Shown one piece after another: positions 1 through 8,167 of a stretch of 64,000 bases of DNA. The DNA is from Actinomycetes bacterium (GTDB lineage Bacteria; Actinomycetota; Acidimicrobiia; Acidimicrobiales; Acidimicrobiaceae), in assembly GCA_021799035.1 (NCBI GenBank), contig JAJZBG010000007.1:21390-85389 (forward strand), given 5' to 3'. Both the position numbers and the translations under genes were made by a program. The notes under the pieces were generated by a model. The model was not told the origin of the DNA and did no database searches. It was given only the letters and a program-made list of their open reading frames with translations. How positions within the stretch are numbered: the stretch's first letter is position 1; each line of letters begins with the position of its first letter.

Positions 1-324
1 GTCTCGTTTTCGAATCTCATGGCGACTCCTCCAGACGGCATATATGCAGGCTGGGTGATCCTTGAGGGCGGCCGACGCTTTGGGGCCGCAATTTCTCTCG
101 GCACCCGTCCGACTTATTACCCGAGTGGCGGTGAAAGGTTGCTGGAGGCATTCATTTTGAAATTCGAGGACGATCTTTATGGCCAGCCAATACGGGTTCA
201 GTTTGGCAAAAAAATCCGTGATCAGGAGCGGTTCAGCACCAGCGAGGAGCTCGTGGCCAAAATCGCGGAGGATATTGCCACCGTAGAGGCATTCTGTGCC
301 GGTTCCAGCTTGTCAAAGGGTTGA
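1..324 (+). CDS. ribF: Riboflavin kinase/FAD synthetase, C-terminal part (cut by window edge)
   Basis: The frame is open from base 1, so only the C-terminal flavokinase domain (about 107 residues) is present. This domain phosphorylates riboflavin to FMN in the cytoplasm; the missing N-terminal half would be the FAD synthetase. Visible family features are the PPDGIYAGW segment, the GTRPTYY segment that replaces the usual GxRPT, the DLYGQPIRVQF strand and the closing helix with the IRDQERFSTSEEL pattern. Its position directly before rpsO and pnp matches the common ribF-rpsO-pnp order. The family call is firm; the true start is outside the window. Confidence 0.9.
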   Translation, partial: VSFSNLMATPPDGIYAGWVILEGGRRFGAAISLGTRPTYYPSGGERLLEAFILKFEDDLYGQPIRVQFGKKIRDQERFSTSEELVAKIAEDIATVEAFCAGSSLSKG

Positions 325-414
325 TTCCTATTAGTATCTCAATGCTTGAATACAAAGGACGTTATGAGTAGACCCTCGGGTGCTCTCACATAGGTCTAGA
401 GGACAAAGGTTTGC

Positions 415-672
415 ATGCAAGATAAAGAAGCAATCATAGCTGAGTACCGTCTTCATGAGTCGGATACTGGATCCCCTGAAGTTCAGATTGCGTTACTTAC
501 CAATCGGATCAGCCACCTTACCGAGCATCTCAAGGTTCATAAGGGAGACCACCATACAAGGCACGGATTGATGAAGCTCATCGGACATCGGCGCAGGTTG
601 CTGGATTATGTCAGAGATAAGGACGTGGAGCGCTATCGAACATTGATCAATCGACTCGGAATTCGACGGTAA
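415..672 (+). CDS. rpsO: 30S ribosomal protein S15
   Basis: S15 is a primary 16S rRNA-binding protein of the small-subunit platform. The 85-residue product has the conserved [16 protein letters not shown] stretch (residues 15-30), the [11 protein letters not shown] segment (about 42-52) and the [10 protein letters not shown] motif, ending in LGIRR. It is a few residues shorter at the N terminus than the usual 89. The ATG start follows AGAGGA at 398-403 with ordinary spacing. A GC-rich hairpin lies just after the stop, and pnp follows 261 bases on, the widely conserved rpsO-pnp arrangement. Confidence 0.97.
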   Translation: MQDKEAIIAEYRLHESDTGSPEVQIALLTNRISHLTEHLKVHKGDHHTRHGLMKLIGHRRRLLDYVRDKDVERYRTLINRLGIRR

Positions 673-691
673 CGCGCTTTTTTTGAGTGCC

Positions 692-721
692 GGGCCCACC
701 TCCAATCTGGGGAGTGGGCCC
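692..721 (+). terminator. GC-rich hairpin after rpsO
   Basis: GGGCCCAC (692-699) pairs perfectly with GTGGGCCC (714-721), and most of the inner bases can extend the stem. No strong T-run follows, so it could be a U-less actinobacterial terminator, an attenuator, or an mRNA 3'-end stabiliser between rpsO and pnp. Confidence 0.6.
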
Positions 722-853
722 CAAGCGTTTCCGGGCATGATCTAATAGATACAATGGAATGCAGGAAATGATGTTGCATTTCCCCTAGTGTTTATATTGT
801 GCCGGCTTGGCAGGTATGTAATTGATAGGAGTGTGACCGAGGTACCCCAGCTG

Positions 854-893
854 CCAGTCGCTAGCTCCCAAGTAATTGGTGGTTAGCGACTGG
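854..893 (+). promoter_or_regulatory. Long-stem hairpin in the pnp leader
   Basis: CCAGTCGCTA (854-863) is the exact inverted complement of TAGCGACTGG (884-893), with a 20-base loop, ending 40 bases before the pnp start. In E. coli the pnp leader carries a hairpin cut by RNase III and used for PNPase autoregulation. The position here suggests an analogous role, but that is inference; the sequence shows only the stem. Confidence 0.6.
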
Positions 894-933
894 GAACTGC
901 CGACGTCACCGAAAAGAAGAACTGAGGAGACAA

Positions 934-3348
934 ATGGCTGAGGCCGTTGTCGTATCGTCCCAATTGAGTGGGACAGACAAAACCCTTTCATTCGAAGCAG
1001 GGAAGCTAGCATTGCAGGCAGACGGCGCCGTGGTCGGTCGTCTCGGCGACACGATGGTGCTGGCTACCGCAACTGCAGCAAAGACCGTCAAAGAGGGGAT
1101 CGACTTTTTCCCCCTGACTGTAGACATTGAAGAGCGCATGTATGCGGTTGGACGCATACCTGGATCATATTTTAGGCGCGAAGGGCGGGCAACAGATGCC
1201 GCAACATTGGCGTCGCGCCTTATTGACAGGCCTATTCGGCCGTGCTTTGCAGACGATTTCCGCAATGAGGTACATATCGTTGGAACGATACTTGGGGCGG
1301 ACCTGGTTAACCCGCACGACGTTCTAGCAATTAACACGGCTTCAGCAGCTTTGATGATCTCTGGGATTCCATTCCAAGGGCCCATCGGCGCGGTACGGAT
1401 CGCCTTCGACAAAGATGGCCAATGGATTCCCCACCCTACCTATCAGGATGGAGATGTGTCGAGTTTTGAGCTGGTGGTTGCTGGTCGGGAAAATTCTGAT
1501 GGTTCCGATATCGCCATAATCATGGTCGAGGCTGGCGGTACCGAGTCCAGCTGGAATAACTACCAAGAGGGTGCTGCGCTTGTAACCGAAGCAGTGATCG
1601 CCAACGGGTTGGAACTGTCCAAGACATGGATCCGGGAATCGATAGAGCTTCAGCGCAAACTGGTTCAGGAGCATGGAAGCCGGCCACCTATGGAATACAC
1701 ACCGCAGATCGACTATTCCGAGGAAATTTTCCAGGCGGTCAAGGAGTTAGGTGCCGACTCGCTGGCAGAGGCAAACTCCATTCCAGGAAAGGCGGACAGA
1801 GAAGCGAGGCTGAGTCAAGTGTCAGCCTCTATCCTCGAGAAGCTCTCCGAGAGGTTCGAGGAAAGCGAAGGTCAGATAAAGAACGCCATCAAGGCGCTCA
1901 ACAAGCATCTTGTTCGTAAGCGGATTGTTGAGGAGCAGGTAAGAATTGACGGTCGTGATCTTGTTACGATTCGGCCACTGTCCTGTGAAGTGGAGCTGAT
2001 ACCGACAGCTCACGGTACAGGGCTTTTCAATAGGGGTGAGACTCAGGTTTTGACCTTTTGTACTCTCGGCATGCCAAAGATGACTCAGATGCTTGATTCC
2101 ATCTCCACCGACGAGTTCAAGCGGTACATTCACCATTACAACTTCCCACCATTCTCTACAGGAGAAGTGGGGTTCATGAGAGGTCCGAAGAGGCGTGAGA
2201 TCGGCCATGGTCTTCTGGCAGAAAGGGCTCTCCTCCCAGTTATTCCGCCACAAGAGGAGTTTCCTTACGCCCTGCGGCTCGTTTCAGAGGTGCTGAGCTC
2301 GAACGGGTCAACATCGATGGCTTCAGTATGTGGCTCGACTCTGTCTCTCATGGATGCAGGAGTTCCCATCAAGGCTCCTGTGGCTGGGATCGCAATGGGC
2401 CTAGTCTTCGCAGAGGGCAAGTATGTGACGCTTACGGATATTCTTGGCGCTGAAGACGCCTTTGGTGACATGGACTTCAAGGTCGCAGGTACCGCGGAAT
2501 TCGTTACCGCTCTGCAGCTCGATACGAAAATAGATGGAATTCCTGCTGAGGTATTGGGCCAGGCGCTCCTTCAGGCGAAAGAGGCACGGCTGAAGGTTCT
2601 AGACGTGATGCTACAGGTCATATCTGAACCCAGAAGCGCCGTAAAGGGCAATGCGCCGAAGATAATAAGCTTCGAGGTTCCGCTGGAAAAGATTGGGGAG
2701 ATCATTGGCCCCAAGGGAAAGAACATCAATGCGATCCAGCAGGAGACTGGCGCAGAAGTGGGTATCGAAGACGACGGCACAGTCGGAATCGTGACGATTG
2801 GAGCCAAAGATCCCAAGGCGGTTGACGAGGCTCGCAGACGGGTTTACGAGATTCTCGAACCTCCAAAAGCTGAGATTGGAGCCAACTATGCGGGAAAGGT
2901 GGTTTCGATTGCAAAGTTTGGCGCCTTCGTAAACATCTTGCCCGGCAGAGACGGTCTGCTCCATATCTCTAAACTTGGAGGCGGCAAGCGGGTTGAGCGA
3001 GTTGAAGATTACCTCCAAATGGGCCAGGAACTCATGGTCCATGTGGATGACATCGACGCAGCTGGAAAGATCTCCCTGTCGCTTGTAACGGAAGCCTCAG
3101 CTCAAGAGGTGAGTTCTGAATCTGGAGAGCCAGCAGGCCAGGCTGTGCGCAGTCAGGTTCCGGCTGCAGAGGCAAAGCCATCGTCGGAGTCTTCGGTCGT
3201 CTCTTTTGAGGCTCACTTTGACGAGGAGCTCAGATCACAGTATGGCGATCTGGGCCCGGGTCCTTCACCGACTACCAGGCCAGCAGAGCGTGAAGGCGGG
3301 CATGGCAGAGGTCCTCGCAGAAGTGGCCGGCGCGACGGCCGTCGATAA
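934..3348 (+). CDS. pnp: Polyribonucleotide nucleotidyltransferase (PNPase)
   Basis: PNPase degrades RNA 3' to 5' phosphorolytically and can add tails; it works as a trimeric ring in the cytoplasm. The 804 residues show the expected order: RNase PH domain 1, helical linker, catalytic RNase PH domain 2 (acidic EDAFGDMDFKVAGT near 507-520), a KH domain with GPKG near residue 591, and an S1 domain from about 648 (GKVVSIAKFGAFV). The tail from about 716 is Ser/Glu-rich and ends in a run rich in Gly and Arg, longer than in E. coli PNPase (711 aa). The ATG follows GAGGAG. It lies downstream of rpsO, with a structured leader, and upstream of an M16 peptidase. Confidence 0.97.
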   Translation: MAEAVVVSSQLSGTDKTLSFEAGKLALQADGAVVGRLGDTMVLATATAAKTVKEGIDFFPLTVDIEERMYAVGRIPGSYFRREGRATDAATLASRLIDRPIRPCFADDFRNEVHIVGTILGADLVNPHDVLAINTASAALMISGIPFQGPIGAVRIAFDKDGQWIPHPTYQDGDVSSFELVVAGRENSDGSDIAIIMVEAGGTESSWNNYQEGAALVTEAVIANGLELSKTWIRESIELQRKLVQEHGSRPPMEYTPQIDYSEEIFQAVKELGADSLAEANSIPGKADREARLSQVSASILEKLSERFEESEGQIKNAIKALNKHLVRKRIVEEQVRIDGRDLVTIRPLSCEVELIPTAHGTGLFNRGETQVLTFCTLGMPKMTQMLDSISTDEFKRYIHHYNFPPFSTGEVGFMRGPKRREIGHGLLAERALLPVIPPQEEFPYALRLVSEVLSSNGSTSMASVCGSTLSLMDAGVPIKAPVAGIAMGLVFAEGKYVTLTDILGAEDAFGDMDFKVAGTAEFVTALQLDTKIDGIPAEVLGQALLQAKEARLKVLDVMLQVISEPRSAVKGNAPKIISFEVPLEKIGEIIGPKGKNINAIQQETGAEVGIEDDGTVGIVTIGAKDPKAVDEARRRVYEILEPPKAEIGANYAGKVVSIAKFGAFVNILPGRDGLLHISKLGGGKRVERVEDYLQMGQELMVHVDDIDAAGKISLSLVTEASAQEVSSESGEPAGQAVRSQVPAAEAKPSSESSVVSFEAHFDEELRSQYGDLGPGPSPTTRPAEREGGHGRGPRRSGRRDGRR

Positions 3349-3362
3349 ATCACTGACGGATT

Positions 3363-4598
3363 GTGTCGACAATAACTCAATTTGACAACGGGCTTCAAAT
3401 AGTCACAGAGGAGTTGCCGCAGGCTGCCTCTGTGGCTATCGGGGTCTTTGTCGGGGTCGGCTCTCGGGACGAAACGCTCGGGGAGCACGGCATCTCGCAC
3501 TTCTTAGAGCATCTCGCCTTCAAAGGGACCAACGAGCTTTCTGCCAAGGAGATTGCCGTGATGGTTGACTCATTTGGCGGAGATATGAATGCCTTCACCA
3601 CCCGCGAGATGACAAGTTTTCAGGTCCATCTCCTTGGCGAAGCCGCGGACCTTGGCGCTGACATACTTCGCAAAATTCTGACCGAGCCGGCTTTCAACCT
3701 TGCGGATATCGACGCCGAGCGCAGCGTGATTCTCGAAGAGATTGCAATGGCCAATGACGAAGCTGCTGACCTTGTGCACGAGCAGCTCGGAGCCGTGATT
3801 TACGGAGATCATCCACTTGGACGCGAGGTTCTGGGCTCTCGTGAGAGCATTTCCGCTATTGATCGCGACCTCATTCGCGAATTCTTTTCGCGCTATTACA
3901 GGCCAGTGAACATGGTTGTTGCAGCGGCGGGGGCACTAACGCATGACTCGATCGTGAAAAGTTTCGCTCCGTATCTCGGTGCCATAGCGAAGGGCGCCCC
4001 ACCGAGCCGCAGCAAACCGGAGTTGCTTTTTTCTCGACCGGTCGTATGCGAGCGCGAGATCGAGCAGGTTCATGTTTCGATTGCCTATCCCGGATTACCC
4101 AGGGGGGATCGGCGTAAATGGGTTATGGCGGTGCTTGATCACGTTCTGGGAGGCGGCCTCTCATCCAGGCTCTTCCAGAGAGTTCGCGAGGATTCTGGCT
4201 TGTGCTATTCCATATTTAGCGATCGGGTGACGTATCAAGACTCGGGTTACCTAAATGTTTATTTCGCCGCGAGTCCTTCGCAACTTGGTAGAGCGTCAGA
4301 GTTAGTAGATTTGGTTATTGATGAGTTTGTTTCTGCGGGCATAACTGAGACAGAGCTGGCTGTAGCTAAGCGCTTTCTGCGGTCCCAGGTACTTTTGGCC
4401 AGAGAGGACACGGCTGCTGTAATGTCACAGCTAGGTTCCGTGCTGGTTGCTGGCCAGCAGATCAAATCGGTAGATGAGATTTTGGCTGAGGTGGAACGGG
4501 TGGCAGTAAGTGAAGTGGTAGAGCTAGCAACCGAGGTCTTTGCCGGATCCAGGCAAATTTCGGCGGTAGGGCCGGTTCCTGATGGGATTTTTGAGTAG
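3363..4598 (+). CDS. M16 family zinc metallopeptidase (processing-peptidase-like)
   Basis: This 411-residue protein belongs to the insulinase/mitochondrial-processing-peptidase family. The inverted zinc motif HxxEH is seen as HFLEH at residues 46-50, and a downstream acidic helix (EEIAMANDEAADLVHEQ) supplies the expected further Glu. The length and a second inactive-type half match single-domain-pair bacterial M16B enzymes. The start is GTG, 14 bases after pnp. The pnp-M16-dapB order is common in Gram-positive bacteria. The substrate cannot be read from the sequence. Confidence 0.9.
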   Translation: MSTITQFDNGLQIVTEELPQAASVAIGVFVGVGSRDETLGEHGISHFLEHLAFKGTNELSAKEIAVMVDSFGGDMNAFTTREMTSFQVHLLGEAADLGADILRKILTEPAFNLADIDAERSVILEEIAMANDEAADLVHEQLGAVIYGDHPLGREVLGSRESISAIDRDLIREFFSRYYRPVNMVVAAAGALTHDSIVKSFAPYLGAIAKGAPPSRSKPELLFSRPVVCEREIEQVHVSIAYPGLPRGDRRKWVMAVLDHVLGGGLSSRLFQRVREDSGLCYSIFSDRVTYQDSGYLNVYFAASPSQLGRASELVDLVIDEFVSAGITETELAVAKRFLRSQVLLAREDTAAVMSQLGSVLVAGQQIKSVDEILAEVERVAVSEVVELATEVFAGSRQISAVGPVPDGIFE

Positions 4599-4606
4599 GG
4601 GGATTG

Positions 4607-5458
4607 ATGCGAATCGGTGTGTTTGGCGCTGGTGGCCAGATGGGAACCACGGTCTGCAGAGCGGTGGCTGGAGATCCAGAGCTGACCTTGGTGGCCGCAA
4701 TAGATCCTCGGCTTTCAGGGATAGACCTGTCCCAGGTCACTGGCATAAATGGAACCGGGTTGGAAATTAGTGGATCAAAGGAGTCTTTGGTCTCGTCCAA
4801 GGCTCAGGTTGCAGTCGATTTCACCTCGGCCGAAAGTGCCTTTGAGAACATGATGTGGTGTGCCAAGCATAATGTTCACGGCGTCGTTGGCACGACCGGA
4901 ATGTCCGCAACGCAGATGGCTCAGCTGGAAGAAGCTTTTTCGAAGTCAAAAGCGAACTGTATCATTGCTCCAAACTTTGCAATCGGGGCTATTCTCATGA
5001 TGCGTTTTTCTGAGATGGCGTCAATTTTTTTCGATACTGTTGACATCGTCGAGTTGCATCACGATAAAAAGGTCGACGCACCCAGCGGGACCGCGATGGA
5101 GACGGCAAGGCGGGTGACCGCTTTCAGAGGTTCGGAGGAGAACCCATTTGCGCCAGATCCAACATCCAAGACGGTGCTGGACGGAGTGCGAGGTGGCCGA
5201 TTCGATCAAGGAGTGCACGTTCATTCTCTTAGGGTGAGAGGAATGGTTGCACACCAGGAGGTGATCTTTGGAACACTTGGACAGACTCTTACGATACGGC
5301 ATGATTCTTACGACAGAACTTCTTTCATGCCCGGCGTTCTCTTGGCAATAAAGTCGGTTGTCTCTCTATCTGGATTGGTAAAGGGGATCGATATGTTGAT
5401 AGACGCGAAATTGGGGCTCACCCAGGGGCAGGTTGGTAGGGGTGGTGCAGCGAAATGA
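4607..5458 (+). CDS. dapB: 4-hydroxy-tetrahydrodipicolinate reductase
   Basis: DapB reduces the DapA product with NAD(P)H, the second committed step of lysine/meso-DAP synthesis. The N terminus carries the Rossmann motif GAGGQMG, and the substrate-binding motif ELHHDKKVDAPSGTA is present in the second half. The length of 283 residues is slightly above the usual 245-275. ATG at 4607 is preferred over the TTG one codon earlier; the G-rich run TAGGGGGA just upstream can serve as ribosome site. The stop overlaps the dapA start as ATGA, so the two are probably translationally coupled. Confidence 0.95.
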   Translation: MRIGVFGAGGQMGTTVCRAVAGDPELTLVAAIDPRLSGIDLSQVTGINGTGLEISGSKESLVSSKAQVAVDFTSAESAFENMMWCAKHNVHGVVGTTGMSATQMAQLEEAFSKSKANCIIAPNFAIGAILMMRFSEMASIFFDTVDIVELHHDKKVDAPSGTAMETARRVTAFRGSEENPFAPDPTSKTVLDGVRGGRFDQGVHVHSLRVRGMVAHQEVIFGTLGQTLTIRHDSYDRTSFMPGVLLAIKSVVSLSGLVKGIDMLIDAKLGLTQGQVGRGGAAK

Positions 5459-6405
5459 CTGGGGGCGAGTTGACTCGATTTGGGCGAGTCTTGACAGCAA
5501 TGGCGACCTCCATGGATTCCAAGGGAGAGGTGGATTACGACGCCACGGTGGTGTTGGCTAGATGGCTGGTCGACAATGGGACTGATGCTCTCGTCGTGAC
5601 CGGTACGACTGGCGAAGCGCCTACGCTCACTGACAGCGAGAAGATCGCTCTTTGGGAGGCCGTCTCCTCTGCTGTGACAGTGCCTGTGATAGCTGGTTCT
5701 GGCTCCAACGACACTCTGCATTCTGTACAGATGACAAAGAAGGCCAAAGAGGTCGGTGCCGCGGGAGCACTGCTTGTCACTCCCTATTACAACAGGCCAC
5801 CTCAGTCCGGCATACTTGCCCATTTCGAGGCTATTGCAGGCGCGGCCGATCTCCCTGTAATAATTTACGATATACCCGTTCGAACAGGTCGAAAGGTTGA
5901 GGGCGAGACTCTTATTGAACTCACCCGACGCTGCCCGACCGTCGTCGCGCTAAAAGACGCTGCTGGCGATCCGGCAGCCACATCAAAACTTGCTCCAAAC
6001 TTGCCTAGTTATTTTGAGATCTACTCAGGTGATGATGGGCTGACGTTGCCGCTACTGGCGATTGGTGCAGTAGGGGTTATTGGCGTGGCAACCCACTGGG
6101 CGGGGTTCGGTTTCGGAGCCATGATATCCAGCTTCTTGGACGGTGACAAAGTTAGAGCTAAGGAGATCAACGAGGCTCTGATTCCTTCAGTCGAGTTTGA
6201 ATCGAAGCCGGATGCACCGAATCCTATGCCGGTGAAAGTAATGCTTAACGAGCTTGGGCTTCACGTTGGAGAGACTCGACTTCCACTCGGTGCTGCTCCT
6301 GACTATCTGAAACCTGAAGCGAGGGCCGTTTTTTCTGCAACCAGTGCTGCTCTTGGCGCCGTCGGTGTCAAGTCAGCTAAGCCGAAGAGAGGGATTCGTG
6401 GCTAG
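5455..6405 (+). CDS. dapA: 4-hydroxy-tetrahydrodipicolinate synthase
   Basis: DapA condenses pyruvate with aspartate semialdehyde, the first committed step toward DAP and lysine. The 316-residue TIM-barrel shows GTTGEAPTLTDSE near the N terminus, the TPYYN segment with Tyr111/112, and the Schiff-base lysine in VALKDAAGD (about residue 167). It overlaps dapB by four bases and its end overlaps the RNase J start by eight, so the three form one operon. A basic tail (KPKRG) extends slightly past the usual end of the family. Confidence 0.95.
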   Translation: MTGGELTRFGRVLTAMATSMDSKGEVDYDATVVLARWLVDNGTDALVVTGTTGEAPTLTDSEKIALWEAVSSAVTVPVIAGSGSNDTLHSVQMTKKAKEVGAAGALLVTPYYNRPPQSGILAHFEAIAGAADLPVIIYDIPVRTGRKVEGETLIELTRRCPTVVALKDAAGDPAATSKLAPNLPSYFEIYSGDDGLTLPLLAIGAVGVIGVATHWAGFGFGAMISSFLDGDKVRAKEINEALIPSVEFESKPDAPNPMPVKVMLNELGLHVGETRLPLGAAPDYLKPEARAVFSATSAALGAVGVKSAKPKRGIRG

Positions 6406-8065
6406 CCAAGTAAAGGTGGTTTTCCTGGGCGGCCTCGGTGAAATCGGGCGCAATTGTGCACTTATCGAGCAAGATGACCAGATGGTCATTCTTGATTGCG
6501 GCTTGATGTTTCCGAATCCAGACATGCCAGGCGTTGATTTGGTCCTTCCTGATCTCACCTACGTCAAGGAGAACCAGCACAAAGTGGTTGGGTGCATCCT
6601 TACTCATGGCCACGAGGACCATACGGGAGCACTTTCTTTCCTTCTTCGCGAGATTGATCAGGTGCTGCCCATTTACGGATCAGAGCTTTCGTTGGGCCTT
6701 GCTGGCAATCGGATCGAGGAGGCCGGCCTTTCCGCAAACTGCGAATACATAGCTGTGTCTGATGGCCAGACTCTTGAAATCGGGCCTTTCAAGGTGGAGT
6801 TCATTCCGGTGACCCACTCTGTGCCGCACAGCTTCGCGGTAGCTTTCTACACGGCCCAAGGCGTGATACTGCATTCTGGAGATTTCAAAATCGACTTGAA
6901 TCCAGTCGATGGGCGCTTCACTGATCTTGGCCGGATTGGTGCTATCGCTTCTAATCATGGAATCCGATTGCTGCTTTCTGACTCGACCAACGCTGAGGAG
7001 CCAGGGCGTTCCGAATCTGAGTCGGAAGTGGGAAAGACTCTTTCTCGGCTCTTTGGCATCTCCAAGGATCGCAGAATCGTAGTGACTTGTTTCTCCTCTC
7101 ACATACATCGCATCCAACAGGTTGCGAATGTGGCGGTTGCATCAGGCCGGAGAGTGTTTACGCTTGGCAGATCCATGGGCAAGAACGTGGCTCTGGCCAG
7201 GAGGCTAGGACTTCTGTATATTCCTGACGACTTCATCTTCGACATTGACCAGGTGTCCAAGTATCCAAGTGAAGAGGTGTGCATAATCTCCACGGGATCC
7301 CAGGGGGAGCCGATGAGCGCCTTATCCCTTATGGCCGCGGGAGAGAACAAGTGGCTCAAACTTGAGCCTGATGACGTGGTGATCATTTCTGCTGACGCCA
7401 TTCCTGGGAATGAGACCGCTATTGGGCAGGTGATAGACGGCCTGTACAGGCGTGGTGCTTCGGTGGTTCATCCAGGAATCGATAAGGTGCACACGTCGGG
7501 TCATGCAAAAGCTGACGAGTTGAAGACTCTTTTGTCAATTACGAGGCCGGGGAGCTTCATTCCTGTTCACGGTGAATTCCGGCATCTCTTTAATCACACT
7601 GTGCTAGCGGAACAGATGGGAGTCTCCCAAGATAACATTCTCCTCGCTGAGGATGGTGATGTGGTCGTAATTTCCGATTCAGGAATTGACTTTGGAGGCC
7701 AAGTCCCTGCTGGCCATCTTTACGTTGATGGCGTGGTTGGGGATGTGAACCGTGGGGTGCTGAGAGACCGAAAAGCTCTTGCTGAAGAAGGCGTGATTGT
7801 TGTAGTTGTGACCGTGGACATGAAGTCCGGAGAGCTCATTACCGGACCTGAGATCATCACTCGCGGATGGATCCATGCCGATGAGGCAGAGGGTTTGATA
7901 GAAGAAGCGAAGGAGGAGGTCCGGCGTTCTATTCAAGAAGTCGTGTTCCAGGACGCTCTAGATCTGGAGACGCTGAGGCGCCACGTAAGGACCTCGCTTG
8001 GCAAATACGTGAACAGGCAGACAAAGAGGCGGCCAATGATTGTTCCTGTCGTTTTGGAAGCCTGA
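6398..8065 (+). CDS. rnj: Ribonuclease J
   Basis: RNase J is an MBL/beta-CASP nuclease with 5'-exo and endonuclease activity in mRNA decay and rRNA maturation. The metal motif HGHEDH is near residues 70-75, and further motifs include HSGDFKID, LLSDSTNAE and the beta-CASP region with STGSQGEP and a late PVHGEFRHL. The longest open frame begins at 6344, but GTG at 6398 gives the canonical SQVKVVFLGGLGEIGRN beginning, a 555-residue protein of normal length, and has GAGAGGGA at 6386-6393. It overlaps dapA by eight bases. Placement after dapA is typical for actinobacteria. Confidence 0.95.
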   Translation: MASQVKVVFLGGLGEIGRNCALIEQDDQMVILDCGLMFPNPDMPGVDLVLPDLTYVKENQHKVVGCILTHGHEDHTGALSFLLREIDQVLPIYGSELSLGLAGNRIEEAGLSANCEYIAVSDGQTLEIGPFKVEFIPVTHSVPHSFAVAFYTAQGVILHSGDFKIDLNPVDGRFTDLGRIGAIASNHGIRLLLSDSTNAEEPGRSESESEVGKTLSRLFGISKDRRIVVTCFSSHIHRIQQVANVAVASGRRVFTLGRSMGKNVALARRLGLLYIPDDFIFDIDQVSKYPSEEVCIISTGSQGEPMSALSLMAAGENKWLKLEPDDVVIISADAIPGNETAIGQVIDGLYRRGASVVHPGIDKVHTSGHAKADELKTLLSITRPGSFIPVHGEFRHLFNHTVLAEQMGVSQDNILLAEDGDVVVISDSGIDFGGQVPAGHLYVDGVVGDVNRGVLRDRKALAEEGVIVVVVTVDMKSGELITGPEIITRGWIHADEAEGLIEEAKEEVRRSIQEVVFQDALDLETLRRHVRTSLGKYVNRQTKRRPMIVPVVLEA

Positions 8066-8167
8066 GCCAAGATTTTTGGCGTAATCTCTGCAAAGATTAA
8101 TTACAAATTGGTAATTTAGACTGATGAGTCGGTTGGGCTTTGGCATTTGCTGGCTAAGTTCAATCTG

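Noticed and set aside
906..1412. Long antisense frame inside pnp, and many similar frames elsewhere (for example 9292-9774 and 15170-15769 minus).
   Set aside because: They lie wholly opposite recognisable genes, have Ser/Arg-rich compositions typical of antisense translation, and lack ribosome sites or family motifs.
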